From Dinoroseobacter sp013215265 (lineage in GTDB: Bacteria > Pseudomonadota > Alphaproteobacteria > Rhodobacterales > Rhodobacteraceae): a stretch of DNA of 64,000 nucleotides. Shown here piece after piece: positions 52,698 to 61,403 of this stretch (position 1 is the first letter of the stretch; every line of letters begins with the position of its first letter). The DNA lies in NCBI GenBank assembly GCA_963691755.1, contig OY829366.1, forward strand, positions 1,426,001 through 1,490,000, given 5' to 3'. Below the pieces are notes generated by a model, which had not been told where the DNA came from, searched no databases, and was given only the letters and a program-made list of their open reading frames with translations. The position numbers were made by a program, and so were the translations under genes.

Positions 52698-52725
52698 TTA
52701 CGTTAACGTCAAGAGACGTTGCGTC
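52698..52725. promoter_or_regulatory. Palindromic operator, likely for the MerR regulator(s)
   Basis: A perfect 10-bp palindrome ACGTTAACGT (52700-52709) in the context TTACGTTAACGTCAA, followed directly by GACG-TTG-CGTC (52715-52725). The ACGT-containing palindrome resembles sites described for LiuR-type MerR factors. It overlaps a TTGACG that could be the -35 box for the operon, and it lies in the divergent region before the EEP gene. Confidence 0.6.
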
Positions 52726-52796
52726 AAACTGCAGTGTCTTGCGCCAAGAGGTGTTCGTGGTCACGAAAGAAGGAGCACGATGTAAAAGGGAAGGGC

Positions 52797-53771
52797 ATGT
52801 GGATGGCACACAGGTCTTCAAGAAAGTCACCGCGGCTTTCGTTCTTGGCAGGCATGCTGGCGGGGCCAGCGCTTTTGATATTGGCCTTGGCTGCCACGGC
52901 GCGATACCTGCCAGATAGCTCTATTTTTCAGATGGTTGGGCGTATTGCAGACAGCGTTGCACCGCATCTTTTGGCAATCGTATTTGGATTGTCTTTGATC
53001 GTTGCAATCTTGGGTGCGCGTTGGATCGCCAGTATTCTGATTCTAGGTATCTCTGCGGCTCTTTTGGGCCATGCGTGGATGCATTTTCAGCGTACGGAAC
53101 CGCTCGCGGCGGGGGCTCCGGTACATTTGAGGGTCCTTTGGTTCAATATGTTTGGGGACAATGATCTTGGAACTGAAGAGATTGTCTCGGGCCTTTCAGA
53201 AAGTAATGCGGATGTTGTTGTTTTAGCAGAGTCAGAGCGCATGCTCAGTCGACTAGACAAGTTGCGTGAAGAATATCCCTACCAGCTTGGATGCACCCGG
53301 CTTTGTCAGGTTCTTGTTCTATCGCGCCTGCCCTTCGAAGGTGCACGGCAGGGTCGATTGTCTGTGATGTCACCAGAACGCTATGGGCGCGTTGTGGTGC
53401 GCACTGAAGCAGGGTTGGTTACTGTTGTGGGTGCCCATCTAAACAAGCCCTGGTTTGATGAGTTCTCAACCGATGAAGCACATCGCCTTGCGCATCGGCT
53501 GGAAGCTGTTTCTGGGCCTGTTGTGATGGTCGGTGACATGAATGCGGCACCATGGTCGCGACGCATGGTGCATCTGCACATGGATACCGATCTACGCTTC
53601 GCTCCACTCCCTCCCGCAACCTGGCCTTCAATTGCGGGGGACTATGGCGTGCCCATCGACAATGCCATGGTTGGCGGTGGGGCGCGGTTCGTGACCTTGG
53701 AATCCTGGGGTCAGGAAATGGGGTCAAATCACTTAGGTCTTCTGGCAGAAATTACGCTTGATCAGTCCTGA
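52797..53771 (+). CDS. Membrane-anchored endonuclease/exonuclease/phosphatase (EEP) family protein
   Basis: A 324-residue protein with three N-terminal transmembrane helices (~18-35, ~55-70, ~75-95), then an EEP domain: L-W-F-N-M-F-G-D-N-D, V-V-V-L-A-E-S-E (metal Glu), V-G-A-H-L-N-K-P, V-M-V-G-D-M-N-A-A-P-W-S (catalytic Asp/Asn) and S-N-H-L-G (catalytic His). This arrangement suits a membrane phosphodiesterase (sphingomyelinase- or inositol phosphatase-like) as well as a nuclease. ATG 52797 has GGGAAGGG upstream. It lies between two MerR paralogues, on the opposite strand. It overlaps the second MerR gene end by 10 nt. Confidence 0.8.
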   Translation: MWMAHRSSRKSPRLSFLAGMLAGPALLILALAATARYLPDSSIFQMVGRIADSVAPHLLAIVFGLSLIVAILGARWIASILILGISAALLGHAWMHFQRTEPLAAGAPVHLRVLWFNMFGDNDLGTEEIVSGLSESNADVVVLAESERMLSRLDKLREEYPYQLGCTRLCQVLVLSRLPFEGARQGRLSVMSPERYGRVVVRTEAGLVTVVGAHLNKPWFDEFSTDEAHRLAHRLEAVSGPVVMVGDMNAAPWSRRMVHLHMDTDLRFAPLPPATWPSIAGDYGVPIDNAMVGGGARFVTLESWGQEMGSNHLGLLAEITLDQS

Positions 53772-54136
53772 GAGATTTGTCGGGCAATCGTTTCACGCAA
53801 GCTTTGCAGCTCTGTAACGGTCGCCTCTAGCTCCTCACGTTGTACTGCCAGATCTTTGAGCTGACGATCTGCCAGTTCTATCCAAGCCTCGTTTTGCGCA
53901 TCAGACCCGTCCTGATCATAGATCAGAAGCCACTGGCGAATGTCTTCGAGCGCAAAACCAAAGCGGCGTCCACGCAAAATCAAAGTCATGCGCGCAACTT
54001 CACGCGGTGTGTACCAGCGTGTTCTGCCTTCGCGAATGGGCTGCAGCAACTCGATATATTCATAATATCGCAGCGTCCGCGGCGTGACGTCGAACTTTTC
54101 GCACATTTCCTTGAAGCTGATTTGCTTCTCGGCCAT
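53762..54136 (-). CDS. MerR-family regulator, paralogue of the operon regulator
   Basis: A 124-residue MerR protein, with the HTH F-K-E-M-C-E-K-F-D-V-T-P-R-T-L-R-Y-Y at ~7-24 and T-L-I-L-R-G-R-R-F-G-F-A-L-E-D-I-R-Q-W-L near 55. It shares the V-T-P-R-T-L-R core and the L-I-L-R-G-(K/R)-R-F-G-F segment with the MerR protein 1.1 kb away. ATG 54136 has GGAGACC upstream; longer readings upstream are noncoding. Because both genes face the same way with the EEP gene inserted between, they probably arose by duplication. Function inferred: regulation of fatty-acid or acyl-CoA genes. Confidence 0.88.
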   Translation of the reverse strand: MAEKQISFKEMCEKFDVTPRTLRYYEYIELLQPIREGRTRWYTPREVARMTLILRGRRFGFALEDIRQWLLIYDQDGSDAQNEAWIELADRQLKDLAVQREELEATVTELQSLRETIARQISQD

Positions 54137-54159
54137 GGTCTCCTCCCGTAGGCCATGTT

Positions 54160-54194
54160 CCTGTTGCCAACAGACAAGCGTTTTCCGCAACAGG
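54160..54194. promoter_or_regulatory. Inverted repeat upstream of second MerR gene
   Basis: CCTGTTGC (54160-54167) and GCAACAGG (54187-54194) are perfect 8-bp arms with a 19-bp spacer, 24 bp before the MerR start. MerR proteins bind such repeats between -35 and -10 when the spacer is 19 bp, so this could be the autoregulatory site, but promoter hexamers are not clearly visible. Confidence 0.4.
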
Positions 54195-54243
54195 ATGCAA
54201 GGATAGCATACCGAAAGCCCCTCTATTACCCGCGAGCACCCCC

Positions 54244-54684
54244 ATGGACCCAGAGACCAAAGCCAAAATTGCCCGCCAATTCATCGAAGCGATCCCATTT
54301 TCGCGCGCGCTCAATATGAAGCTGGATGAGATTGGCAATGGAGTGGCGATGATTTCAATGCCGTATGACGAAAGACTGATCGGGGATGCACATAGAGGCG
54401 TTATTCATGGTGGGGCAATCTCGGCGCTCATGGACACATGTGGCGGTGCGGCCGTCGTCAGTCATCCAGAAAGCCCGGGCGGAACGGCGACCATCGATTT
54501 ACGGATCGATTATATGCGTGCAGCCACCCCAAATAGCAGAATAATTGCAAGGGCTGAGTGCTATCATATTACCCGGTCGGTTGCATTCGTAAGCGCGGTT
54601 GCACTGAATGAGGGTGAAGAAGCGCCGATAGCGACGGCCAAGGGGGCCTTCACTGTAGATCCTTCTCGCAAAGGAAAGGGTTGA
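54244..54684 (+). CDS. PaaI-type hotdog thioesterase
   Basis: A 146-residue hotdog-fold protein: R-G-V-I-H-G-G-A-I-S-A-L-M-D-T-C-G-G near residue 55-70 (acyl-CoA-binding helix and catalytic residue region), then a central strand T-I-D-L-R-I-D-Y-M-R. Hydrolyses a CoA thioester, perhaps of a medium-chain or aryl acid. Followed after 3 nt by a second hotdog gene that is only loosely similar, then by a MATE pump. The three appear to be one transcript. Confidence 0.85.
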   Translation: MDPETKAKIARQFIEAIPFSRALNMKLDEIGNGVAMISMPYDERLIGDAHRGVIHGGAISALMDTCGGAAVVSHPESPGGTATIDLRIDYMRAATPNSRIIARAECYHITRSVAFVSAVALNEGEEAPIATAKGAFTVDPSRKGKG

Positions 54685-54687
54685 GCG

Positions 54688-55209
54688 ATGCCAAGATCCG
54701 CGCCGGAACCTGTACAGGTTGTAAAACAACGCCGCGACGCCGCGCTTCGATCTTTGGTAGAAGGTGTGCCGTATATCAGTTTTCTAGGGATCGAAGTGGA
54801 ACGCCACGGGGATGAGTTAACCGCAAAGCTGAACTACGATGAGAAACTCATCGGCAATCCTTTGTTGCCAGCGATACACGGTGGCGTAACGGCCTCATTT
54901 CTTGAAGTAACCGCGATGGTCGAGATCATGTGGGCCACGCTTTGGGATGATCTTGAGGCGGGAAAGATTGACGCTGAAAGCCTGACATCTGGCGCGGTGA
55001 GATGGCCCAAAACAATCGACTTCACGGTTGACTATTTACGCACCGGTTTGCCGCGCGATGCCTACGCGCGCGCGCGCGTCGTGCGGTCGGGGCGCCGCTA
55101 TGGATCGGTTCATGTTGAAGCATGGCAAGACAACCGGGAGCGCCCCATTGCCCAGGCCAGCTGTCATTTCCTGATGCCCCGACGCGAGCCAATTGATGGT
55201 GCAAACTAG
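54688..55209 (+). CDS. PaaI-type hotdog thioesterase (second copy)
   Basis: A 173-residue hotdog protein with N-P-L-L-P-A-I-H-G-G-V-T-A-S-F-L-E near residue 55-75 and T-I-D-F-T-V-D-Y-L-R-T-G after it. Longer than its neighbour by an N-terminal extension (K-Q-R-R-D-A-A-L-R-S). The pair could form a heteromer or act on different acyl-CoAs. The stop lies 14 nt inside the MATE reading frame. Confidence 0.85.
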   Translation: MPRSAPEPVQVVKQRRDAALRSLVEGVPYISFLGIEVERHGDELTAKLNYDEKLIGNPLLPAIHGGVTASFLEVTAMVEIMWATLWDDLEAGKIDAESLTSGAVRWPKTIDFTVDYLRTGLPRDAYARARVVRSGRRYGSVHVEAWQDNRERPIAQASCHFLMPRREPIDGAN

Positions 55210-56527
55210 CGCCCCAGAAGATACCGAAAATCTTGGGCATAGGCGCGTCCTGGCGATTGCGCTGCCTATTGTGGTTTCAAACGCCACAGTCCCGATACTC
55301 GGTGCTGTCGATACTGGTGTGATCGGTCAGATGGGTGAAGCGGCTCCAATTGGGGCTGTCGGAATAGGCGCGATTATCCTGACCTCGATTTACTGGATCT
55401 TCGGGTTCTTGCGGATGGGTACGGTGGGTTTGGTAAGCCAGGCGCTGGGCCAGAACGATCGAGACGAAATGGATGCGCTTCTAAGTCGTGTGCTGATGAT
55501 TGGGCTGGCTTCAGGTTTTATGCTGATACTGCTTCAAATCCCGATATTTGCCCTTGCGTTCATGGTATCGCCTGCAAGCAACGAAGTCGAAAGTCTGGCG
55601 CGGGACTACATGGTTATTCGCGTATTCTCTGCCCCTGCCATGATCTCTCTCTATGGACTAACCGGTTGGCTTATTGCGCAAGAACGTACACGGGGCGTTC
55701 TGGTTATCCAGCTATGGATGAACGGGTTGAACATTGGCCTGAATTTCCTGTTCGTGCTGGAATTTGGATGGGGCATTCAGGGTGTTGCGAGTGCAAGCCT
55801 GATCGCTGAGTGGACCGGGTTTGCGTTGGCGGTCTGGTTGTGTCGAGATGGATTTCGATCTGGCGCGTGGAAAGTCTGGGGACGGGTATTTGAAAAGACG
55901 CGCTTGGTACGCATGGCGCTGGTCAACAGCGATATCCTTGTTCGATCAGTCTTGCTGCAAGCAGCTTTCGTATCGTTTCTTTTTCTCGGGGGCGATCTGG
56001 GAGATGTTCCGCTGGCTGCCAATCAAATCCTGCTGCAATTCATATATATCACCTCCTACGCGTTGGATGGGTTCGCATTTGCAGCAGAGACTTTGGTGGG
56101 ACAGGCGATGGGGGCTAAGAACCGGGCACGCGTGCGTCGATCAGCATATCTTACCAGTCTCTGGGGCGGAATAATCGTGATGTGCCTTGCAGCCTTCTTC
56201 TGGTTGGGTGGGCAGGCACTTGTGGACCTCATGGCAACGTCTGAGGACGTGCGCGCGGAAGCAAGTAAATATCTGCCTTGGATGATTGCTGCTCCAGTGT
56301 TGGGAGCGGCGGCTTGGATGTTGGATGGTATTTTTATTGGGGCCACGCGAAGTGCCGATATGAGAAACATGATGGCGGTTTCTTTTGTCGTGTACCTTGC
56401 CTGCCTCATGATTTTGCTGCCAGCCTTTGGAAACCATGGGTTGTGGGCAAGCTTGATTTTATTCTTCGTGGCACGCGGGGTCACCTTGGGACTGAGATAT
56501 CCCGCACTGGAGCGCGCTGTGGCCTAA
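55196..56527 (+). CDS. MATE family efflux transporter (DinF-like)
   Basis: A 443-residue, 12-helix MATE transporter: A-L-P-I-V-V-S-N in TM1, two halves of six helices each with the conserved G-Q pattern (S-Q-A-L-G-Q-N-D and V-G-Q-A-M-G-A-K-N), and the DinF-style N-terminus without a large leader. Drives Na+ or H+-coupled efflux of cationic compounds. ATG 55196 is used (TTG at 55193 is possible); it overlaps the thioesterase end by 14 nt, indicating translational coupling. Confidence 0.9.
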   Translation: MVQTSAPEDTENLGHRRVLAIALPIVVSNATVPILGAVDTGVIGQMGEAAPIGAVGIGAIILTSIYWIFGFLRMGTVGLVSQALGQNDRDEMDALLSRVLMIGLASGFMLILLQIPIFALAFMVSPASNEVESLARDYMVIRVFSAPAMISLYGLTGWLIAQERTRGVLVIQLWMNGLNIGLNFLFVLEFGWGIQGVASASLIAEWTGFALAVWLCRDGFRSGAWKVWGRVFEKTRLVRMALVNSDILVRSVLLQAAFVSFLFLGGDLGDVPLAANQILLQFIYITSYALDGFAFAAETLVGQAMGAKNRARVRRSAYLTSLWGGIIVMCLAAFFWLGGQALVDLMATSEDVRAEASKYLPWMIAAPVLGAAAWMLDGIFIGATRSADMRNMMAVSFVVYLACLMILLPAFGNHGLWASLILFFVARGVTLGLRYPALERAVA

Positions 56528-56652
56528 CCTGATAAAATTGATGCTGCAGGGGCGACATTTCCCAGTAATGGCGCGGATTTTACAGTTTCTTGACACAATC
56601 CCGATGCTATCCTGCTGCAACATCCCTTGATCGCGGGGCAAGAGGTAGGCGC

Positions 56653-59478
56653 GTGGTACATCTGGCAGACGGCACAATCGTCTCGCATCGCAATGACGGA
56701 ATGGGCGCACGCTTGATTGCGGCGCTCAACGCGATTCGTATTGCAAAGACCTATGACTTACCCTGGCACATTTGCTGGACAACACACGGAATGACGCGTC
56801 CGGAGCTGCAAAACCCGAGTGATCTTTTCTCTGAACCTTTCGTAGAACAGTGCCTGTCAGATCATGATCTGATGTCTGAGGTTCAAGAACGCGCCACTGA
56901 TCTGACCACGCTCGCGAGCGACCTTACGCGCGATGGGTTTCTGAATTTGGCCCGGCAGGGCGCCACGTTTCTATCTGCGTTGCCGATGGGCGTTGTGACG
57001 CTTCCATGGGAGGACGAAGAAGAAATGCGTCTGGCATTGCCAGATTGTCTGAACAGCTTTGAGTTTTCCAGCGACGTGCAGGCAATGATGACCCGCATTG
57101 ATGCTGCTTTTGAAGGTGCAGCGCTGTCGGCGTTTCACATTCGCCGTGGCGACATCATCCATCATCCTGTCGCGTCCAACAAACTGTGGCCCAGCAAATA
57201 TGTGCCGCGTGAGTATTACGAGGTTCATCTTGAGCGTTTGCTGGAAATCCCGGCCGCGCGCATTCTTGTTTTTTCGGATACTCCGGAAGAGGTGGTGCGC
57301 CTGAAGAAAGTGGACGCGCGTGTTCAATCCTTTGACGATTTGGTCGGCCAAGCTGAGTTGACCGTAAGCGGACGCGATTTTCTTGAACTTTATGCGATGT
57401 CCCGCTGCAAGCGTATCTATGGTCCTCCTTCAAGTGCGTTTTCGCAAACGGCTGCCTTGATTGGTGGCGGAAGCGTTGAAGCTGTCGACGAAGCTTTAGC
57501 GCCAGAAGATTGTATCCGCGCCATGGAGATCATGACAGACCGGTTGGAAGCAAAATCGGATCTGTTCCTGAACTTTGGTGATGTTGGACAAAGCCTGCAT
57601 TTCATGGTCTCCCATCTGCGCGGCACTGGGCAAATTGACCGGGCAAAGCGTATCATTGAGGCCTACATTTCAGACGGTTTGGACAAGGCCTACGTTTACC
57701 AGTTGCTGAACGAGCTAACGGTTTTGTCCGGTGATTTGAGTGGCCTGCAACGGGCACGTAAACTTGCCTACGCAAGACCTGCCTACGTCCAAGAGGCGGT
57801 TCACTTGGTGAACACCTATTCGGGTCTTGGCCACCTTGTTGAAGATCGCAAAAATCAGGCAATGAAGCGCATTCTGACGGCCAATTGGGTTGCCCCAATT
57901 GAACCGCTTTCGATGGGTGTGCAGAATATTGCACTCTCGGGCGGCGTATTGGGGCCTGATAACTTCTACCCGTTTGACCCGCGCCTGAAGCGGCGATTAT
58001 CGACGTTTTTTCCTCGTCGAAAAAGCAGGTTGAACGATCTGAATATTGTTGCGGGTCAGTATTTGGGACCAGATGCCGAGTGGATGGGTTACCCTTGGGA
58101 GATCGTCACCCGAGATTGGCAATTTTTATCTGGCAAGCGCTTGAATCGTGCATTTTCTAACAATTCCAAGATCCGTAAGGCCAGACGGACTTTCGAGAAG
58201 GACTATCACTCTCTGAAAGATACACCGGTGTTCGAAAGTACGCTGGGGGTTTTCCTTAGGGCTTTAGGGGATACCGAGAGCGCCGTGGAGTTGCAGCGGT
58301 CTGCCCGCTGGGCTGAACCCGAGAACGCACTTTTCAGGAAGCGGCTGTCCGATACGCTTTATGCCCGGCAAAACCCGGAAATGGGCTTACGTCAGTTGCG
58401 AGCAGCCGCGGAGCTTTCGCCAGAACATCCCTGCTATCAAGCGGAATTGGTCTACCGGCTGACGCAAGCGGGTTTGCGGGATGAGGCCTCGCAGATCATC
58501 GATCAGTTGTTCAATGAAAAGCACGACTATGTCGAAATCCATTTCTTCCTTAGCGAGATTCTCCGCCGCGTGCCTTCAACACGCGAGAATGCCTTGGCTT
58601 CGCTTGAACGTGGTTTATCGCCCACTCATGGATCACCTCGGCTGATGCAGGCGCAGGGGCGTCTGTTGATGCAACTGGGGCGTATTGATGAGGCATATGC
58701 GGTCTACGCAAAGATGGTCGATTGGCGTTTGAGCACCGAGATCACGCATGTTCAGATTTACCGTCTCTTTGAAGATGCGGGGCGTGAAGACATGGCCCGC
58801 GACCTAACGCAGAAGAGCGAGTTTGATTTCGAGACGGTGAAGTCGCGGGCGCATGAAGCACAAACGCCCGTAAAGCCCAAATCCTCAAATATTGCGGGTT
58901 CCCGTGCTCACAAAATGGACCACAAAGATGACATTCGACGCCAGGTGCTCAAGGAACTCGGGGACGTAAAAACCATCATTGAGATTGGGGTCTGGCGCGG
59001 CAGATTTTCTGAAGTGCTGCTACAGGAGATAAAACCGGAAAAGCTGTATCTGGTGGATCCATGGGTCTCCACCCATGAAAATGACGGCGATGATGCATTG
59101 ACCGATCAAAAGAACGCTGCGGAGATGGAAGAGATTTTCAATGCCGTGCAGAGCAGGTTTTCCAAGCAGATCGACCTTGGGCAGGTCGAAATCATTCGTG
59201 ATATCTCGGAAAATGGGCTCGGTAGGTTCGATAATGGCAGCATAGATATGGTGTATATCGACGGCGATCATTCCTATGATGGCGTGATGATCGATTTGGC
59301 CCTTTCGTACCAGAAAGTACGCGTGGGTGGCTTTATCATGCTGGACGACTATCACCGACGCGGTTGGTGGGGGGATGACGTTCTCCTTGCTGTGCATAAA
59401 TTCATCGGGCAGCATGAAAAGAGCATTCGCATCCATTCCGTTATTGGCGCGCAAATTGCTTTGGAAAAGCTTGCTTAA
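56653..59478 (+). CDS. Glycosyltransferase (NodZ/FUT8-like) - TPR - SAM methyltransferase fusion
   Basis: A 941-residue, three-part protein. Residues 1-~285 resemble alpha-1,6-fucosyltransferases: I-V-S-H-R-N-D-G-M-G at the start, F-H-I-R-R-G-D at ~161-167 (the GDP-fucose motif H-R-R-G-D type), then I-L-V-F-S-D-T-P and Y-G-P-P-S-S-A-F-S-Q. About 290-750 is TPR-like helical sequence. Residues ~755-941 are a class I methyltransferase: I-I-E-I-G-V-W-R-G-R-F-S (SAM site), L-V-D-P-W, M-V-Y-I-D-G-D-H-S-Y-D-G and G-G-F-I-M-L-D-D-Y-H. The start is GTG 56653 with AGAGGT upstream; an earlier TTG would be unsupported. Likely polysaccharide or glycoconjugate modification. Confidence 0.75.
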   Translation: MVHLADGTIVSHRNDGMGARLIAALNAIRIAKTYDLPWHICWTTHGMTRPELQNPSDLFSEPFVEQCLSDHDLMSEVQERATDLTTLASDLTRDGFLNLARQGATFLSALPMGVVTLPWEDEEEMRLALPDCLNSFEFSSDVQAMMTRIDAAFEGAALSAFHIRRGDIIHHPVASNKLWPSKYVPREYYEVHLERLLEIPAARILVFSDTPEEVVRLKKVDARVQSFDDLVGQAELTVSGRDFLELYAMSRCKRIYGPPSSAFSQTAALIGGGSVEAVDEALAPEDCIRAMEIMTDRLEAKSDLFLNFGDVGQSLHFMVSHLRGTGQIDRAKRIIEAYISDGLDKAYVYQLLNELTVLSGDLSGLQRARKLAYARPAYVQEAVHLVNTYSGLGHLVEDRKNQAMKRILTANWVAPIEPLSMGVQNIALSGGVLGPDNFYPFDPRLKRRLSTFFPRRKSRLNDLNIVAGQYLGPDAEWMGYPWEIVTRDWQFLSGKRLNRAFSNNSKIRKARRTFEKDYHSLKDTPVFESTLGVFLRALGDTESAVELQRSARWAEPENALFRKRLSDTLYARQNPEMGLRQLRAAAELSPEHPCYQAELVYRLTQAGLRDEASQIIDQLFNEKHDYVEIHFFLSEILRRVPSTRENALASLERGLSPTHGSPRLMQAQGRLLMQLGRIDEAYAVYAKMVDWRLSTEITHVQIYRLFEDAGREDMARDLTQKSEFDFETVKSRAHEAQTPVKPKSSNIAGSRAHKMDHKDDIRRQVLKELGDVKTIIEIGVWRGRFSEVLLQEIKPEKLYLVDPWVSTHENDGDDALTDQKNAAEMEEIFNAVQSRFSKQIDLGQVEIIRDISENGLGRFDNGSIDMVYIDGDHSYDGVMIDLALSYQKVRVGGFIMLDDYHRRGWWGDDVLLAVHKFIGQHEKSIRIHSVIGAQIALEKLA

Positions 59479-59609
59479 GTGACTGTGCGTTCATTCAGGC
59501 TTTTTTGCAAATTATATTATATTTTTCAGTATGTTGGCGCCAAGCTTAGGATCAGAGCAAAAGCCCCCACTTTAAGCGTTTGCCCGTCTGTTGTGGTCAT
59601 GCAGGCACG

Positions 59610-59957
59610 CTACAAGAGCGCTTTGACCGCTTCCGGTGGGCGCCCGATTATGGCACGGTCTTCATGGATTACGATAGGGCGTTCGATGAGGATCGGGTGC
59701 TTGTAAACGGCCTCCAGCAACTGGACTTCTGTTGATGATTTAGAAAGGCCCGCGTCTTTGAACGCCTTTTCCCCAGTGCGTAGCATTTCGATCAGTGAAA
59801 CACCGAGCGCTGTGGTTATGTCTTTCACTTCGTCTGATGAGGGCGGGCTTTGAAGGTATAGGCGGACCTCCACGTTTACACCGGCTTCCTGAAGCAGTGC
59901 GAGCGTCTGTCTGGATTTAGAACACCTTGGATTGTGCCAGATCGTGTATTTACTCAT
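59610..59957 (-). CDS. arsC: ArsC family protein (arsenate reductase/YfgD-like)
   Basis: A 115-residue ArsC/Spx-family protein: W-H-N-P-R-C-S-K-S-R (active Cys near residue 10), the central R-L-Y-L-Q-S-P-P and the C-terminal R-P-I-V-I segment. A glutaredoxin-coupled arsenate reductase is possible, but YfgD-type proteins of unknown function look the same. No arsenic transporter or ArsR is near. ATG 59957 overlaps the pyrD stop by 4 nt (ATGA), so it is the last gene of the DUF952-pyrD unit. Confidence 0.8.
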   Translation of the reverse strand: MSKYTIWHNPRCSKSRQTLALLQEAGVNVEVRLYLQSPPSSDEVKDITTALGVSLIEMLRTGEKAFKDAGLSKSSTEVQLLEAVYKHPILIERPIVIHEDRAIIGRPPEAVKALL

Positions 59958-61006
59958 AGCCAACGCTCGCGTTCGATGCCCACTGCGTTTGCTACAGTCC
60001 TTATCCCATCTGCCTTCAACATTTCATCAAGACCGTCCGCAATTTTGGCACCTAGCGAAAGACCTTTGTAGACCATAGCGGTGTAGAGCTGCACGGCGGA
60101 GGCGCCAGCTTTGATCTTGGCGTACGCATCTGCGGCAGAACCTATCCCGCCGACGCCAATCAATGGGATGGCACCATCGAGGTGATGAGACAGCTTCGCA
60201 AGCACTCTGGTAGAGTGCTCAAATAGCGGTTGGCCGGATAGCCCCCCTACCTCCTGACTGTGTTTACTTCGAAGCCCCGCGCGCGACAGCGTCGTATTGG
60301 TTGCAATGATTGCATCAATTTCGCTCGCGACAGCGACCCTTGCGACGTCTGCTATTTCCGCATCCGTCAGATCTGGGGCGATTTTCAGAAAAATTGGAAT
60401 GGGGTTTTCCAGTTTCGCGTTTGCTAGCGCAACATTTTCTAAAAGCGCTGCCAGTGCATCCGAGCCTTGCAGATCGCGCAGTTTTTCGGTGTTTGGCGAA
60501 GACACGTTCACAGTTGCGAAGTCGACAAATGCACCGCAGGAGCTTAGGACCGACGCAAAGTCGCGGGACTTGTCCTGACTGTCTTTGTTGGCGCCAAGGT
60601 TCAAGCCCAGAGGTATAGATTTGGGTCGGTCCCTCAGGCGTTCAGCGATGCGCGAAGCGCCGTCATTGTTGAAGCCAAAGCGATTGATCGCGGCTTGGTC
60701 CTCACTGAGGCGGAACAGGCGCGGCTTTGGATTGCCGGGCTGCGGGCGAGGGGTGGCAGCGCCAACCTCCAGAAAGCCAAAGCCGGCTTTCATCAAAGGT
60801 GGGATTGCCTCGGCATTCTTGTCGAACCCTGCGGCAAGTCCGATTGGGTTTGGGAGCTCCAGCCCCGCAATGGTGGTCCTGAGCCGATCGCTTGTAATCG
60901 CGCCGGGCGCCGGAGTGATGCCCAATCGTAAAACACGCAGTGCCAAGCCATGTGCGCGTTCGGGATCAAGCTGCCGAAGCGCCCGCAGGCCGATCTCTTC
61001 AATCAT
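59954..61006 (-). CDS. pyrD: Dihydroorotate dehydrogenase (quinone), class 2
   Basis: A 350-residue FMN enzyme that oxidises dihydroorotate to orotate and passes electrons to the quinone pool; membrane-associated through an N-terminal helix (L-R-A-L-R-Q-L-D-P-E-R-A-H). Catalytic Ser is in N-V-S-S-P-N-T; F-G-F-L-E-V-G-A-A-T and G-V-G-G-I-G-S-A are also present. Start ATG 61006 is chosen because it is 2 nt after the DUF952 stop and the sequence then matches class 2 enzymes; longer readings are unsupported. Confidence 0.95.
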   Translation of the reverse strand: MIEEIGLRALRQLDPERAHGLALRVLRLGITPAPGAITSDRLRTTIAGLELPNPIGLAAGFDKNAEAIPPLMKAGFGFLEVGAATPRPQPGNPKPRLFRLSEDQAAINRFGFNNDGASRIAERLRDRPKSIPLGLNLGANKDSQDKSRDFASVLSSCGAFVDFATVNVSSPNTEKLRDLQGSDALAALLENVALANAKLENPIPIFLKIAPDLTDAEIADVARVAVASEIDAIIATNTTLSRAGLRSKHSQEVGGLSGQPLFEHSTRVLAKLSHHLDGAIPLIGVGGIGSAADAYAKIKAGASAVQLYTAMVYKGLSLGAKIADGLDEMLKADGIRTVANAVGIERERWL

Positions 61007-61008
61007 CT

Positions 61009-61347
61009 TCAGTCCATCCCAGCAGGAAATCGATGTACCCCATCGGCCAAAGGAAGTGGCTGGCACCAGGTAATATCTTTTGCTTTCAGTGTCGCGTAGA
61101 GATGGGGAAACTCGGCACCACCTCTGGAAACCTCCCACTTCAAAGCAGCGCCCAGATTTGCGGTATCGACTGCCGCTAACCAAAGTCCGTCGATGCCGGC
61201 AAAATGTTTTGCAGCTGTTTCCGCTGCCTGGCTTGCCGTTGAGAAATGTATGAAGCCATCCGCAAGATCGATCGGTGCTCCGAGCGTCTCACCTTTGGCC
61301 TTCAGGTCCTCCCATTCGGAGGTGCGGAATATCTTGAAAATGAGCAT
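61009..61347 (-). CDS. DUF952 domain-containing protein
   Basis: A 112-residue protein, clearly DUF952: I-F-K-I-F-R-T-S-E-W near the start, D-G-F-I-H-F-S-T-A-S-Q and the C-terminal F-P-H-L-Y-A-T-L segment. DUF952 proteins have no established function; the strong G-F-I-H-F-S motif suggests a small-molecule-binding or catalytic pocket. Start ATG 61347 is taken as the first Met before I-F-K-I. It ends 2 nt before pyrD and is the first gene of the unit; reasons for the pairing are unknown. Confidence 0.8.
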   Translation of the reverse strand: MLIFKIFRTSEWEDLKAKGETLGAPIDLADGFIHFSTASQAAETAAKHFAGIDGLWLAAVDTANLGAALKWEVSRGGAEFPHLYATLKAKDITWCQPLPLADGVHRFPAGMD

Positions 61348-61403
61348 ATGGCGGGGATGGCTCCACACAGAGCGAACGTCAAGTGGGTCTGAAGACGCAA
61401 GGA

